Source: Ridgeia piscesae
Taxonomy: Eukaryota > Annelida > Polychaeta > Sabellida > Siboglinidae
Assembly (NCBI GenBank): GCA_025642075.2
Contig: JAODUO010000182.1
Span: 402,501 to 466,500 of the forward strand
Reading direction: 5' to 3'
DNA: 64,000 bases
Part shown: positions 1 through 12,300 of the stretch, in pieces
How positions within the stretch are numbered: the first letter of the stretch is position 1
Layout of the letters: every line of letters starts with the position of its first letter
Position numbers and translations under genes: made by a program
The notes under the pieces: model-generated
Database searches by the model: none
Told to the model about the DNA's origin: nothing
What the model saw: only the letters and a program-made list of their open reading frames with translations

Positions 1-140
1 GTCTCCACCACTGACTGTGTACAGCTTCACCCAGTCCACATGAACCTTTCACTTGACATGTCCAAGCCACCTCAGTCTGTCACAACACTTGAATGTATAA
101 AGTTACAGTTTCATAACCTGCTGTGGTGTGAAGACCAAAC

Positions 141-556
141 ACAATCTCCCTGGGTGGTCTGTAGTAACATCTCCCTGGGTGGTCTTTAGTAACACAATCT
201 CCCTGGGTGGTCTGTAGTAACACAATCTGCCTGGGTGGTCTGTAGTAACACAATCTCCCTGGGTGGTCTGTAGTAACACAATCTCCCTGGGTGATCTGTA
301 GTAACATCTCCCTGGATGGTCTGTAGTAACACAATCTGCCTGGGTGGTCTGTAGTAACACAATCTCCCTGGGTGGTCTGTAGTAACACAATCTCAATGGG
401 TGGTCTGTAGTAACACAATATCACTGTGTGGTCTGTAGTAACACAATCTCACTAGGTGGTATGTAATAACACAATCTCACTGGGTGGTCTGTAGTAACAC
501 AATCTCACTGGGTGGTCTGTAGTAACACTTTCTCACTGGGTGGTCTGTAGTAACAC
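141..556. repeat. 28-bp minisatellite, about 15 copies
   Basis: The unit reads GGTCTGTAGTAACACAA followed by TCTCCCTGGGT; some units are 25 bp because ACACA is shortened. Copies toward the right change CCC to CAC/CAA. Open frames across it are repeat artefacts. Confidence 0.9.
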
Positions 557-1048
557 TACCTGTATCTAATACAGTTGCTTAGACTATATTATGTATTCGC
601 ACTGCTATTTTAGTGTGTGTCTGAGCGTGCATGCGTGCGTGGGTGTATGTATGGTGTGTGTGCGGTGGGTGTGGGCATGTGTGTTTGTGTCTGTGTGTGG
701 GTGTGTGTGTTGTGTGTGTTGTTTGGGTGCATGTGTGCATGTGTGCATATGCCTTATTTATCATGTTTAATTTTCACTTTTATTGGAAAAGCAAATATAT
801 TAACATTATTACTGTATGATAAAATTATCTTACTTAAAGAAACACAATTATATATAACATAATAGCAAAATATTTTGCATATAAGTATGTATTTCTCTAT
901 TTAAAAAAAATACTTTATTAATGTCACCCATAGTAGCAAAGTATGTTGCATGTAGTTGGTTAGGTTATTTGATTTCAGAATATATGAACCCAGTACTATT
1001 CCCTATATGTGACGTATTGCATTAGGATTGATGTGTTTACACTTTCAG
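557..1048. other. GT-rich microsatellite and AT-rich intron, no exon seen
   Basis: An imperfect GT tract lies at about 612-750, followed by AT-rich sequence up to the splice acceptor TTTCAG at 1043-1048. Confidence 0.6.
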
Positions 1049-4000
1049 TTGACGTTGGAGTACAAGAGGAAGCGAGAGCAGATCAATGAGATGAAAGAGA
1101 AGCTGCAAACAAACATTGCTGCTTATTCTAAACTCGCAGAAAGTGGTAAATATAATATAGCTATCAATAAATAGTTATCTATGCTTTCTCATTACTTTCA
1201 TTATTTGGCAAGCAAGTTTTTAATGTTTAATACAGATGGTCTTGTTTTTAACAAAATGTGATGTGTAACCGGGATTGATTGGTTCATCATCATAATCACA
1301 AGAATAAATTACTTATTCACACTCATTATTTTATTTTGCTAAAATTTTCTTAGCAGTAACATATTAACAAAAAGAAAACATTTACAGACCTATACATTAT
1401 AAACAGTGTTTCTGTGTTTATCTGTCTGTGGACCTACATCTTCATAAGTTTTACATGTATTTAGCTGAAATTTTGATGGTTCGTAAAATTAGACTTTTCC
1501 CAAATTTTTCCAGAAGCGTTAAGTTTCTTATAGCTATGGCCCATTCTGCCACAGTTTGTTGCATCACGGCTTGACTGCGCGCTAACTCATTCTGAAACAA
1601 TGGAATACAATTTTCAAAATTTTTAGTGTGGAAAATTGCCTTTTGCCAAAAGTGAGAGTTAACTCTGCTAGCATATATAGAGTCAGGGTGGTGGGGTGGA
1701 ACCTCAGGGATTACAATTATCAAATGTTTTAACTAGTTAATCTATGTTTTAATACTAAAGATAGGTAACCAAATATATGGAAGTTTGCAGACATTTCATA
1801 AGTAATTATCAACATTGTTATATTATTAAGGTCAGGCAAGAGAAAGTGATACAAAACAGAAAGTGACAGCTATTCATGAACTGAAAGAGAAAGTGAAGAA
1901 AGAAACAGAACAACTGAAGGAAACAAAAAATCGACTTAAAGACGTTCAGGACAAACTGAGAGCAGAGAAAGAGGTAAGGATAAGAAATGTAAACCATTTA
2001 AGTGGACAAATGATTACACACCTATGCTCGCATGTATGCAGGCATACACACATGCACACACCTACACACACATGCACACACCTACACACACACATACACA
2101 CACATGCACGTGTACACTCACACTCACACACACACTCACATACAAACACTCACTCACACACATTCATACACACACACACGCATGCACACACACACATGCA
2201 CACACACACACTCACACACACACTCGCACACTCACACACACACACTCACACACCCTCACACAGTCACTCACTCACTCACACACACGCACACACACACATG
2301 CACACTCATACGCACACACATGCACACTCATATGCACACACATGCACACACGCACTCACATACGCACACACACTCACACACACACTCACACACACACTCA
2401 ACATGTTGAATGTAATATCTTGCAGTATATTTATTATCACTGCTGGTTGATTTAATACATTCTTTTGTTTCAGGCTGTCCAAGATCAAGGTCAGGTGAAG
2501 GGCAATGCAGAACTGCGCCAGATACTCGAGGTAGTAGACGTCTTCAGACACTCCAGTCACAAATAATATGAAACATGTCACATATATGAACCTTTTTTAT
2601 AACTGGAAGTTCTCTATTGCATAATATTTGAAAGTTTCCAGTAAGATCTTCAGCTCGGCACAAAGGGAGCAGTCATTATTATATTGACCATAACATTATG
2701 TTGACCATCTTTCAATACATTTAGTACCATTCCTAGTATTCAAACATGTTATTGATGGACTTTGAAATGGTCCCTTCAGCGAGTTATTTTTAAATTCCTC
2801 ATTAACCTCCCTATATCATGATCTATAACAATGCCATTTATAATACCGCCTAGCCCTTCCAACTTTATCTCCTTTTCATACGATTCCTTTCACTGTCTAT
2901 GATTCTACATAATTATAGACTATGTTTGAGATGATCCCTGTTGACCTCTCACCTGTTGACCTGTGACCCGACAGAGGGAGGAGCGTAAGAGACTGGAGAT
3001 GGAGGACCACGCTGTGGTGGTGGATGAGCTGGAGCGAGTGAAGCTGGAGACACAGCACCAAAAGGCGGAGATACAGGTGACGTCACAGCACGAGTCCACC
3101 GTCACTTACAGCGAGACCATTTCACTGAGATAAAAAGCTCTTAAGGAAAACTGATCTTTAAACAAATTTATTTAAAGGGAATGTGCCTCCTGGTTTTTAT
3201 TTTACAGTAATGTTATATTATACAATTTAAATTATCACCGAGTAGTCGTGTATTTTTTAACCTAATAAAAGTCATGATAGAGTTAGTATGTCTTGGTGAA
3301 TACTCAAATACTTCTGTTTTGTAATTGTTTAAAATGTAAACATCATATTCAAATTGCAACTTTATTAGTGTCGTGACTGGCAATTCCATGGAGGTACATG
3401 TAATATCAGCAAACACCTTTGATGTTGGATATCTCCAACTCATCAGGTCACAAACTGGGACAAATGACAAGTGACCCAGTTAACTTCCTGCTAAGAATGG
3501 TCCCCGCTGTAGCAGAATAAACTACACTGAATTTATCTGCATAGCTGTTCTACATAATGTATTGCACATTGGTGAAGTTGTATGTAAATAAAGTCACACA
3601 AATTTGACCGAACTGTTGACATGACCCACAGATGGCGGTGTCTCAAGGTCGCACGTATGACCAGACAGAAGCCATGGACATGGAGATGGAACTAGTTGAA
3701 CTCAGAGGGGAGAAGTCAGTAGTCAGTCTTGAGGTGAGAGAAGGGAGAAGTCAGTAGTCAGTCTTGAGGTGAGAGAGGGGAGAAATCAGTAGTCAGTCTT
3801 GAGGTGAGAGAGGGGAGAAGTCAGTAGTCAGTTTTGAGGTGAGAGAGGGGAGAAGTCAGTAGTCAGTCTTGAGGTGAGAGAGGGGAGAAGTCAGTAGTCA
3901 GTCATGGGAAAAGAAACATGACAGTTACCTTAGAATACCTGGGTAATTAGCAAGTAGCTCCAGATGATTGTCTTCATGGTTGGATAAAAAACAAACGACC

Positions 4001-7000
4001 GAGTCCTTATTTTATAATGATCTTCTAAGATTAAACAACAACATATAATATTTGGTATGTGTCTTTTGTATTATTTTAGACTACATAAGTTGTCATCTGG
4101 GCCCAGTTTCATGTAGCGTACTTAAGATGTCATAGCGGGCGATAACCCGTCGAAAGCCTAAAACGTTGTAAAGTTGCGCTAGTTGCATTTCACAAGTCTG
4201 CTCCATAGTTGCACTTAGCTGTACCATGTATTTAGAAGGCGTAACTTTACTTTGAAATATTTACTGTATGTTCCCGAAGTTGAAATATGTATGGTATGCT
4301 CCCGACACGCCCACTCTTAACATAATTATTTTTAATGTTTACACTGGATATCCTTTACATTCATCATAGCTTCCCATTTGCTATGCGAATGAAAAAGGCG
4401 GCAGCTAGAAAGAAAAAGGTTGTTCAGACCCAGCACAAATACAGGATTCCCCACCGCGACCTAACTAGGTCAATACTACGTTGATTTAGCTGCGCGAATG
4501 CTAAATTGGTCTCATGAAACCGGCCGTAAGCAGCATTGACTATTCGTTGGTAGCTGCGACCAGTAGACAGAGTAATTGTGCGTAAAGTTACACAGCTTTA
4601 TGAAACTGGGCCCTGGTCTGTTAAGACTTGGAAATGGTTTACATATCAGAGAATAATATTGTTACTGCAATTATAGTATATTAGTAAAATAACTAATTTT
4701 TATTTTCTGAAATGCAATTGCCATCACATCGTATATATACATATATATATACATATATATTATATATAAATATTATTTATATATATATATATGTCTATAA
4801 TTATGCCAATTTTTTATTACTAAATAACTCGGTACAATGTATTAATTGAGTCTCTAAATTACTCAAGGGAATCAAATATATATGTAGAGATTAAAAATGT
4901 CAATATATATTATCAAGCACTATTGTCTTTCCGTGTAGAGCACACACTATCAGCTGCTCTCACTATGTCGTGTTGATTACAGATCCAGGTCCTTCAGGAG
5001 GAGAAGATGAGACTGGAGAAGTCTCTAGAGACGGCCTACAAGAGACAGAAGGAGGAGATGGAGATACAGCAGCTACAACACTTCCAGGTAGATGCGGCTG
5101 CCAGAGCCTTGTTTTAGCTAACTGATCACATGACCTGTTGCTTAGCAACAAGATCTGTGAAGATGTCAAAAAATGGACATAGTGGGGCATTATGACAAGA
5201 TCTGCTAAGATGTCAAAAATGGACATCGAACATGTGGGGCGTTATGACATTCTGCTCTCTTTGTCAGTGTTTTTCTCACCCCAAATGTTTTTATGATGTA
5301 GGTAAATGGTGATTGATTGCCAGCATCGTCATGCACAAAGTTCACACACATGGATTTGGTTTAAATGTCAATTATTAATATCTATGATATGTTACCTAAG
5401 TTAAATAGCTCAAATTATCAATTTGAGTGTCACCATTTTGTTGTATGGAATAAAGAAAATTAGATGGGAGCTACCCCAGAATGCTAAGCATGCAGACACC
5501 TGTCATTTGGACAGGTAAACCTGTTGTGGACAGGTAGAAATATCAATGGACGGGTACAAATGAAGGAACCAAAATTAAAGGTCTTTAAAATTATAGATAT
5601 TGTTAGTTATGCTTTGAAAATGGATGTCACGTGTGATTATAGTGTACTTCAGGTCATACAACACATCTCAACTGGCTTGTGTGTATATGGCTTAACATCC
5701 CTGTGTACATCCCAAAAATGGGTAACTGGCACATTTTGTTGTTGTGCATAAAGCCCTCCTGCCACTAAGGAATTGTCTCAGTGGCCATTTGAGCAGTAGG
5801 CTGACAATTAAAGAACTGTATGGGATGTGATCAAACTCACAAACAAGACTCGTTTTAAGACATGTACAGCTAGCTGGACCTTGCCTTCATAACACAGGAC
5901 AATCATTGTTAAGAAAAACAGAGGAAGAGAGAAAATAACCACGGAGCTGATTTATGAAAACATGGATGTTGAGATGATAGACCTAACTCCTGTCTCTAAG
6001 AAATGATCATTTGGTAACAACTCATGTGTATACCAGTTGACGTAACTACATACCATGTTAGCATTGAGAATTACACCTTGGAAATACACCCAGCTCTATG
6101 AGTGGATAACCTGTAATAGACAGTGGTGTATTTTTGTACTTGGGGCAACTGCTGTGTAACTGAGTACTTCCCAAAGAAGTCGAGGTGAAGTTCAACTGAA
6201 CAAGTCCGCCGTGGAGTAAACTATAAACTGTTTCAGCAATCTTAAGGACTGGATATTGCGCTACTTAAAACTTACCTGTAATTTCAACAACACATGTAGA
6301 CATGTAACGTTTTTGTGAAATACGAAACACCCACAGAAGTAGCACCACTGACATTTTAAAACCAGTTTCTTCTCCAGCACGATTCTCTAATAATCCTCCC
6401 TGTTGTGTCGTGTCTCCAGACATTCCGCCAGTACCGGGAGATGTTTGAAGAGCAGAAGACAGTGTTGGAGCAGCGATATCGCAACCTGCTCAACGACGCC
6501 ATCCAAGACGCTGTCTTCCTGTCGACTCGTAACAATGAACTCGTGCAGGAGAACCAGGCACTTAAACAAGGTACGCAGCTGAAGGGGTGGGTCAGGTCTC
6601 ACAGGTTTGAAAAGTCATAGATATATAATGCGTTTCATGTTGGTCGAGACCATCATTGATTCGGGCCTTGAAAATAGTTTATACTAAGAAAAAGTTAGAG
6701 AGTGAAAATAAAGTTTAAAAAGTTACAGATCGAAGATAGTTATCTCGTCTCTCTTGTCTGCCCACATATTCTGTGGTACTTGTGATTATGAGCAAATCAG
6801 CATGGCCTCCAACACATCAGATCCAGTGGACACCAGATAATGACAATGTCCCAACCATTTTGCCACACCAATGTCCCACCCATTTGTCCTTTCAGTGTCC
6901 CACCCATTTGTCCTAACAATGTCCCACCCATTTGTCCTAACAATGTCCCACCCATTTGTCCTAACAATGTCCCACCCGTTTGTCCTTTCAATGTCCCACC

Positions 7001-7363
7001 CATTTTGCCACATCAATGTCCCACCCATTTGTCCTAACAATGTCCCAACCATTTGTCCTAACAATGTCCCACCCGTTAGTCCTATCAATGTCCCACACAT
7101 TTTGCCACATCAATGTCCCACCCATTTGTCCTAACAATGTCCCACCCATTTGTCCTAACAATGTCCCACCCATTTGTCCTTTCAATGTCCCAACCATTTT
7201 GCCACACCAATGTCCTACCAATTTATCATGACAATGTCCCATCCATTTTGTCTCAGACATTACTTTTAGTATCACCTGCCTGTAGTAATCTTGCCTGTTG
7301 ATGTTGACAGAGATCGCAGAGCAGAAGGACAAACTCACAGCACTTGGTGGCCGGGCGAAATAA
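1049..7363 (+). CDS. Coiled-coil protein, 3' eight exons (5' end outside window)
   Basis: Exons: 1049-1145, 1831-1973, 2474-2530, 2975-3076, 3632-3733, 4983-5087, 6420-6570, 7311-7363 (TAA stop). Every border has AG/GT and the phases join without a break, giving 269 residues. The protein is almost wholly charged heptad-like helix: LTLEYKRKREQINEMKEKL, then ELKEKVKKETEQLKET, LEMEDHAVVVDELERVKLE, QEEKMRLEKSLETAYKRQ and finally FRQYREMFEEQK, RYRNLLNDAIQDAVFLS and a short basic end GGRAK. There is no membrane segment and no enzyme motif. The first visible exon is entered in phase 0 and begins with Leu, so upstream exons must lie to the left; I found none in 1-1048. The RNLLNDAIQDAVFLSTRN block near the C-terminus is the least generic part and the best search query. 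A structural role, perhaps centrosomal or ciliary, is a guess from composition only. Confidence 0.8.
2036..2402. repeat. Imperfect CA microsatellite
   Basis: About 365 bases of CA repeats broken by CTCA, TGCA and CGCA units, inside the intron between exons 1831-1973 and 2474-2530. Its 3' edge is about 70 bases from the next acceptor. The His/Thr-rich open frames across it are artefacts. Confidence 0.9.
3734..3903. repeat. 35-bp minisatellite repeating an exon end and its splice donor
   Basis: Directly after the exon ending at 3733, a 35-bp unit (GTGAGAGAGGGGAGAAGTCA then GTAGTCAGTCTTGAG) repeats about five times. The last 27 bases of each unit copy the end of the coding exon, and the next unit starts with the donor GTGAGAG. 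Confidence 0.9.
4099..4613. mobile_element. MITE-like element with GGGCCCAGTTTCAT terminal inverted repeats
   Basis: The left end reads GGGCCCAGTTTCATGTAGC and the right end, reversed, GGGCCCAGTTTCATAAAGC. The element is 515 bp with no open frame of note. A related internal motif (TCATGAAACCGGCC, about 4512) suggests a nested or composite structure. No clear target-site duplication was found. Confidence 0.65.
4733..4798. repeat. TA-rich microsatellite
   Basis: Runs of TATATA broken by CA and AA, inside an intron of the coiled-coil gene. Confidence 0.8.
5088..6419. other. Intron of coiled-coil gene
   Basis: It holds an X-box-like palindrome at 5137-5149 and a direct repeat of about 45 bp (AAGATCTGTGAAGATGTCAA near 5149; again near 5198). 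Nothing else was recognised. Confidence 0.5.
6844..7256. repeat. 24-26 bp minisatellite, about 17 copies
   Basis: The unit is CAATGTCCCACCCATTTG then TCCTAA, alternating with a variant ending TTTTGCCACA. It fills most of the last intron of the coiled-coil gene and ends about 55 bases before the final acceptor. Open frames on both strands are artefacts. Confidence 0.9.
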
Positions 7364-8051
7364 ACCTCCTTCAAGGCGTCTCATCCCATCTGTCGTTCCT
7401 TGAAGCAGCTGAAATGTCTTCAGATGTGTGCTACATGTTTGTAACTTTTAGTGTACCTTGAGATATATATATATACATTATACATGTGTGCCTATTACAG
7501 TTGTATTGCCACTGGCAGATTTGCATTGAACTTAAGCAAAGACTAACTTATCACTGTTTATCTACCTGATTTATACTACGCCATTCTGAGGTATGAGACA
7601 TGTTTTACATCTGTTTACTTTAGTAACATTTCATATTGCACAGGTTTTAATGTGAAGGGTATATTTTTCTGCAATGTCCTTTGTGGTGCCTAAAGAATTG
7701 GTTACGTTTACTCTTATGTGAGTCTTTGTTGGATACATGTAGTGTGAATTTCCAGCTATCATGCTTAACAAATGTTGTGAGAAAACATTTGTAACATTAA
7801 ACAAACTATCCAAGTATTTAGCAGTTATTTGTCGGAACACAGGCTGCAAAGGAAATTTATATAATGATCTACCTGACTGTATTTTGGAATCTAATTGTTT
7901 TGTGGTAACATTCTAACAAGATTTTTTAGGTGTTTTATTGTTATTAGTTGGTGTGGTTTTTTGGTGGAAGTATTTTTATCACGACATTTGACTTTATAGT
8001 GGGGTGTTTACTCTGCTAATATCTCCACCAAATTGTTGCAGCTTCTGTCTA

Positions 8052-8057
8052 AATAAA
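8052..8057 (+). terminator. Candidate poly(A) signal AATAAA, coiled-coil gene
   Basis: First AATAAA well downstream of the TAA at 7363 (about 690 bases). A second copy at 8758-8763 would extend the 3' UTR to about 1.4 kb. Which is used cannot be told from sequence. Confidence 0.4.
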
Positions 8058-8757
8058 TAATTACTGGATCCATATTGATCAATTATATTTCCACATTTGC
8101 TGGTAACATATGAGGGTATTAGTGACTTTAATAATTTAGGAGTGATGAAACTCTGATGTTGTCTAATCCAGTGCTTGTGTGGTAGTGATCAATTATACTG
8201 TGATATTTTAAACATAATGTATATGCATGTCATAATATCTAATGACAATGTGGTAATCATTAATCAGTTTATTTCATTAGGTTAGTTATCTTTTGAAGGA
8301 ATACAGCAATGGATCAATATTTGTGTCTTAAATGTTTAAAACCGTTAAGTTTCATATTGAATGAGTCACCGAGTGTCATCAATTGTCACATCACTGTCAT
8401 TCGGAATGTCTGTAGCTGTCAAGTGATACTGAATGTTATTGCAACCGTTGCGTGTTGTCGACTTGTAACAACACGTGTAACCAGAAATAGTTACCACTTA
8501 GTTTTTACGGTTGTACCTTTAACAATGCTATTTATTTTACGGTTGTTACTTCCGCAATAGTATGCTGTATATTTATGTAGCAACCTCTGGTTCTAGATGA
8601 ACTGCATTTGTTTGGTCCATGCTGGTTCATGGGTACATTTAATCTGCACTCAACATTTACATTCTAGTTTGTAGCGCGCTGTGATAAAGGTATTTTGTGT
8701 GAATATTTATAGGTCAGCACTGGTTAGTGGTACAGTGGAATAGTAGGTTACGCTACA

Positions 8758-8763
8758 AATAAA
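8758..8763 (+). terminator. Second candidate poly(A) signal AATAAA, coiled-coil gene
   Basis: Distal AATAAA only about 120 bases from the likely minus-strand poly(A) signal of PLRG1. If it is used, the two converging transcripts nearly touch or overlap. Confidence 0.35.
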
Positions 8764-8885
8764 ACAACTTGATAAAATATTCGGAAGAAAACCTGTGTTT
8801 CGTCGATTCAATTATGTCCAACATAACACAACTTTAGTATCTGCATATACATAACAATTTTATAATCTTAACAATCATAATGATG

Positions 8886-8891
8886 TTTATT
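8886..8891 (-). terminator. Candidate poly(A) signal, PLRG1
   Basis: TTTATT on the plus strand is AATAAA on the minus strand, about 465 bases past the PLRG1 stop at 9356. No better signal was seen between them. Confidence 0.45.
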
Positions 8892-9355
8892 GACTTCTAA
8901 AATTATACAAAAAATTCCTTAGCTATCAGTTCCCATGGACATCAGTTCGTCATTCGTAACAGTTTCTCTTGACTGCCAAATCTGGCTGCGATTTCAACAT
9001 TTCCAGTCCGTATTATTTCAGTGAGTCTGTGAAACCATTTAACACGGAACATGTCTTGAAATATTTGCTTCACTCCTATGGTGCAGTGGTCACATGATGC
9101 AGGTCACCTGATACTGCAATGGTCACATGATGGTCACCTGATACTGCAATGGTCACATGATGAAGGTCACATGATCCAACTTTCAAGATGTACGTCTCAC
9201 CATGCAGTAATGTAGCTTTGAAAAGTGCAGACAGATTTGTCTAAGCTCAGACAGAAGCAGCAATGTTCTTCATGTTTTCTGTCACACTTGAGCGTCTTAT
9301 GTATCAGCTGCTCAATAAGATGGGCAGATAGATGTCTGTCTTCATCTTGTCCATC

Positions 9356-12300
9356 TCAGAATCTTTTGCGCTTCATAATGTCTGGACGCCAGTTAATCGG
9401 ATTTGTTTCCTCCGTCTGAAAACAACCAAACAAACCCTGTTATAAACTACAACATCATTATACAGTGAAACCTAACTATTAACCAGTTCTGCCAATCACA
9501 GGTTTTGCCTAGAAGTGCAACATGTTTTTCTATGTTTACTGACATTGGCTGATAAATTGACCACTAAAATTAACCATTTTCTTTACTAACCATAAGGGAA
9601 GTGTTCAGCTACTGGTTTTACAATTACTCTTTGATTTACATTAGTTCAACGACATATATATATATATATATATATAATATATATATATATACTAGATGTC
9701 CTAACAAAAAACATTTTGTGTATTTACCATGCAAATGCGTTAGATGACAGTTTACATGCACAGCCACATATCACTTACTTTGTGTCGTCTAACTACTACG
9801 TTTATGGAAGTAAATAGACAATTATATAATTTCAAGAAATGTATACAGTATTACATGATATCTGAAAAATACAAGTTTAAGACGATATAAAAGTGTTATA
9901 AAAATATTTTGTATGCCAGTGCAACTATTGCTGGTGCTGAAACAATTATGACCACCCATGGTTCGTGGCAACTGTGAGTTGCCCATATTAATGAGACTAA
10001 TTTTCTGTATTTTATTGTTATAAAAATAAGGTGGGCTGGAGACAGGTGAGAAAAATCAACAACAGATATAAAAGATCACGACCAAAACCAGACTAACCCT
10101 TGATAGAGAAGGACAGTAGACACAACTATTACACAGAATTTCAAGGTGATTACAAAGACTGAATTCAACCACAAATTAGACGGATCTGCCAACACATGTG
10201 GGAACACAAATAAAATGGTGAACAGGGGACCAGTTCACTAACATTGTTAAGACTTCACATACCCCATTTCACACTTTATAAAATAAATTTTGATCCTTAA
10301 CGGTGATCTCGGATACCTGAAAAATGTCAACACCACAATGCTAGGACACTGTCAATGGTGTGTTATGGAAATAGTGTCCTCAATAATACAGCAATTGATA
10401 TTTGTGTTTTGAATATTTTTAAGGAGGAATTGTTCTTAAGAGATCTTTATCTTAGTGAAGCTAGTGAAGTGGTCCCTGTCCCCAGTAGAAACAGGACGCA
10501 GTGAGAGACACGTACGGCTGAGTCGTCCTCCTTGTAGATCTTGATTGATTTGTCAGCCTCGCATGTCAGCAGGCGACTGCCGCTGTTGTCGAACGTTGAC
10601 GCAAAGATCCCAGCCTCTGAGTCGAGGGAGCCCGGCTGAACGACCGCCTGGATCCGCTGGAAGTTGTATCCAGACTTCCAGTCCCAGAAGTACATGCTGC
10701 CATTGTCACCTGAAATAATGGGGGTGGCATCAATTGCAGTTTATGTTTACTCTGTCTGAACTAATTAATATGTGTTGTTTTAAGTTTGATCTATTATCAT
10801 ATTTTTTCTGTAAAGAAGCATAATTTATTCCAACCAGCTAGCAGATAGTACGTTGCCTATATATTCCGCATTTTAAATGTAACTGAGAATAATGTAAGTA
10901 CTAATTTTTTTTCCTGTTTCAAGGAAAATCATTTTCGTAACAATGACCCTATGACCCGAACTGATGAAATGATTTTCATTACGATGCCCTATGACCTAAT
11001 GTGGCCTTGACTTATGAAAACCTTACCTCCAGAGACGAGTACGCCATCTTCATTGACGGCAAGTGTGTTAATGATGGCGTTGTGACCCGAGCAGTTTTGC
11101 ATGAAGTTGCCATCAGGAAACTTCCACTGTTTGATGTTGTCTGGAGATGCCGACGCCATTGTGTATCTACAACAGATGTATGCAACACACTGCAGTTTGC
11201 TTGTGATTCAGCCACAAGATATATTGTTCAACATACTGTACTTTTTGCAAGATTATTGCAAGACTTGGTGCATTCTGGGATTTCTTTGATGACAGAAGAA
11301 TGATGCAGTTGGTGATCTATAAATAATTATACAATAACAATTCAAAATACTGGCGAGTTTATTCAAGGACTACCGGGGTACACACATCACAGCACTTGTT
11401 TAATGTAAACATCAGTAGGCAAAATCACAGAGACTTAATGCAGAAAGATCAACAAGAAACAGAAGAAAGTAGACCAAGTGAACAAGAGAGAGAGGGTAAA
11501 AGGGTGACAAGCTCACTGTGAGGGGTGCAGGGTGATTGCGCGGATACTTTTCTTGTGGTTCGTCAACGTCACGGATGACCTTCCTGCGGCCAAGTCCCAC
11601 AGCCGCACAGTGCAGTCGTGACTTCCTGTCACCACCTGTCAACAACCATAGGGTGTCACATCGTCTGTCGACAACCATAGAGTGTCACATCGTCTGTCGA
11701 CAACCATAGGGTGTCACATCGTCTGTCGACAGCCATAGGGTGTCACATCGTATGTCGACAACCATAGGGTGTCACATCGTCTGTCGACAATCATAGGGTG
11801 TCACATCGTCTGTCAACAACCACGGGGTGTCACATCGTCTGTCAACAACCACGGGGTGTCACATCGTCTGTCAACAACCACGGGGTGTCACATTGTCTGT
11901 CAACAACCACGGGGTGTCACATCATCTGTCAACAACCACGGGGTGTCACATTGTCTGTCAACAACCACGGGGTGTCACATCATCTGTCAACAAGCACGGG
12001 GTGTCACATCGTCTGTCAACAACCACGGGGTGTAACATCATGTGTCGACAACCACAAGGTGTCACATCGTTAATCAACAACCACGGGGTGTCACATCGTC
12101 TGTCAACAACCACAAGGTGTCACATCGTTAATCAACAACCACGGGGTGTCACATCGTCTGTCAACAACCATAGGGTGTCATACCATCTCACTACTCTCGT
12201 AGGAATGTGTATGAGTGTGTGCGTGCATGTGTGATGGTTTTTACTGTGATTTAAGAATACTATTTTTTTATGCACCCTCCTAAGTGCAAAGTAAAATTAT

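Larger units (their letters stand above)
7364..9355. other. Convergent 3' UTRs and short spacer
   Basis: This is the 3' UTR of the coiled-coil gene (left) and of PLRG1 (right). It contains the poly(A) candidates and, at about 9078-9175, three copies of a repeat built on GGTCACATGATG and GGTCACCTGATACTGCAAT. No other gene was seen. Confidence 0.6.

Noticed and set aside
80..424. CYYRPPREIVLLQTT repeat protein
   Set aside because: It is a 28-bp minisatellite read on the minus strand, with the same peptide appearing in two frames.
1863..2455. His/Thr-rich open frames of 125-195 codons
   Set aside because: They read through the CA microsatellite. Only the first part (to 1973) is a real exon, which ends at a GT donor.
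10447..10516. PLRG1 ending at the stop that follows exon 14 read-through
   Set aside because: The conserved tail [12 protein letters not shown] is found in a separate exon at 9415-9356 that joins in phase, so the read-through is intron.
11769..12234. [16 protein letters not shown] repeat protein
   Set aside because: It is the 29-bp minisatellite in the PLRG1 intron, on the antisense strand to the gene.
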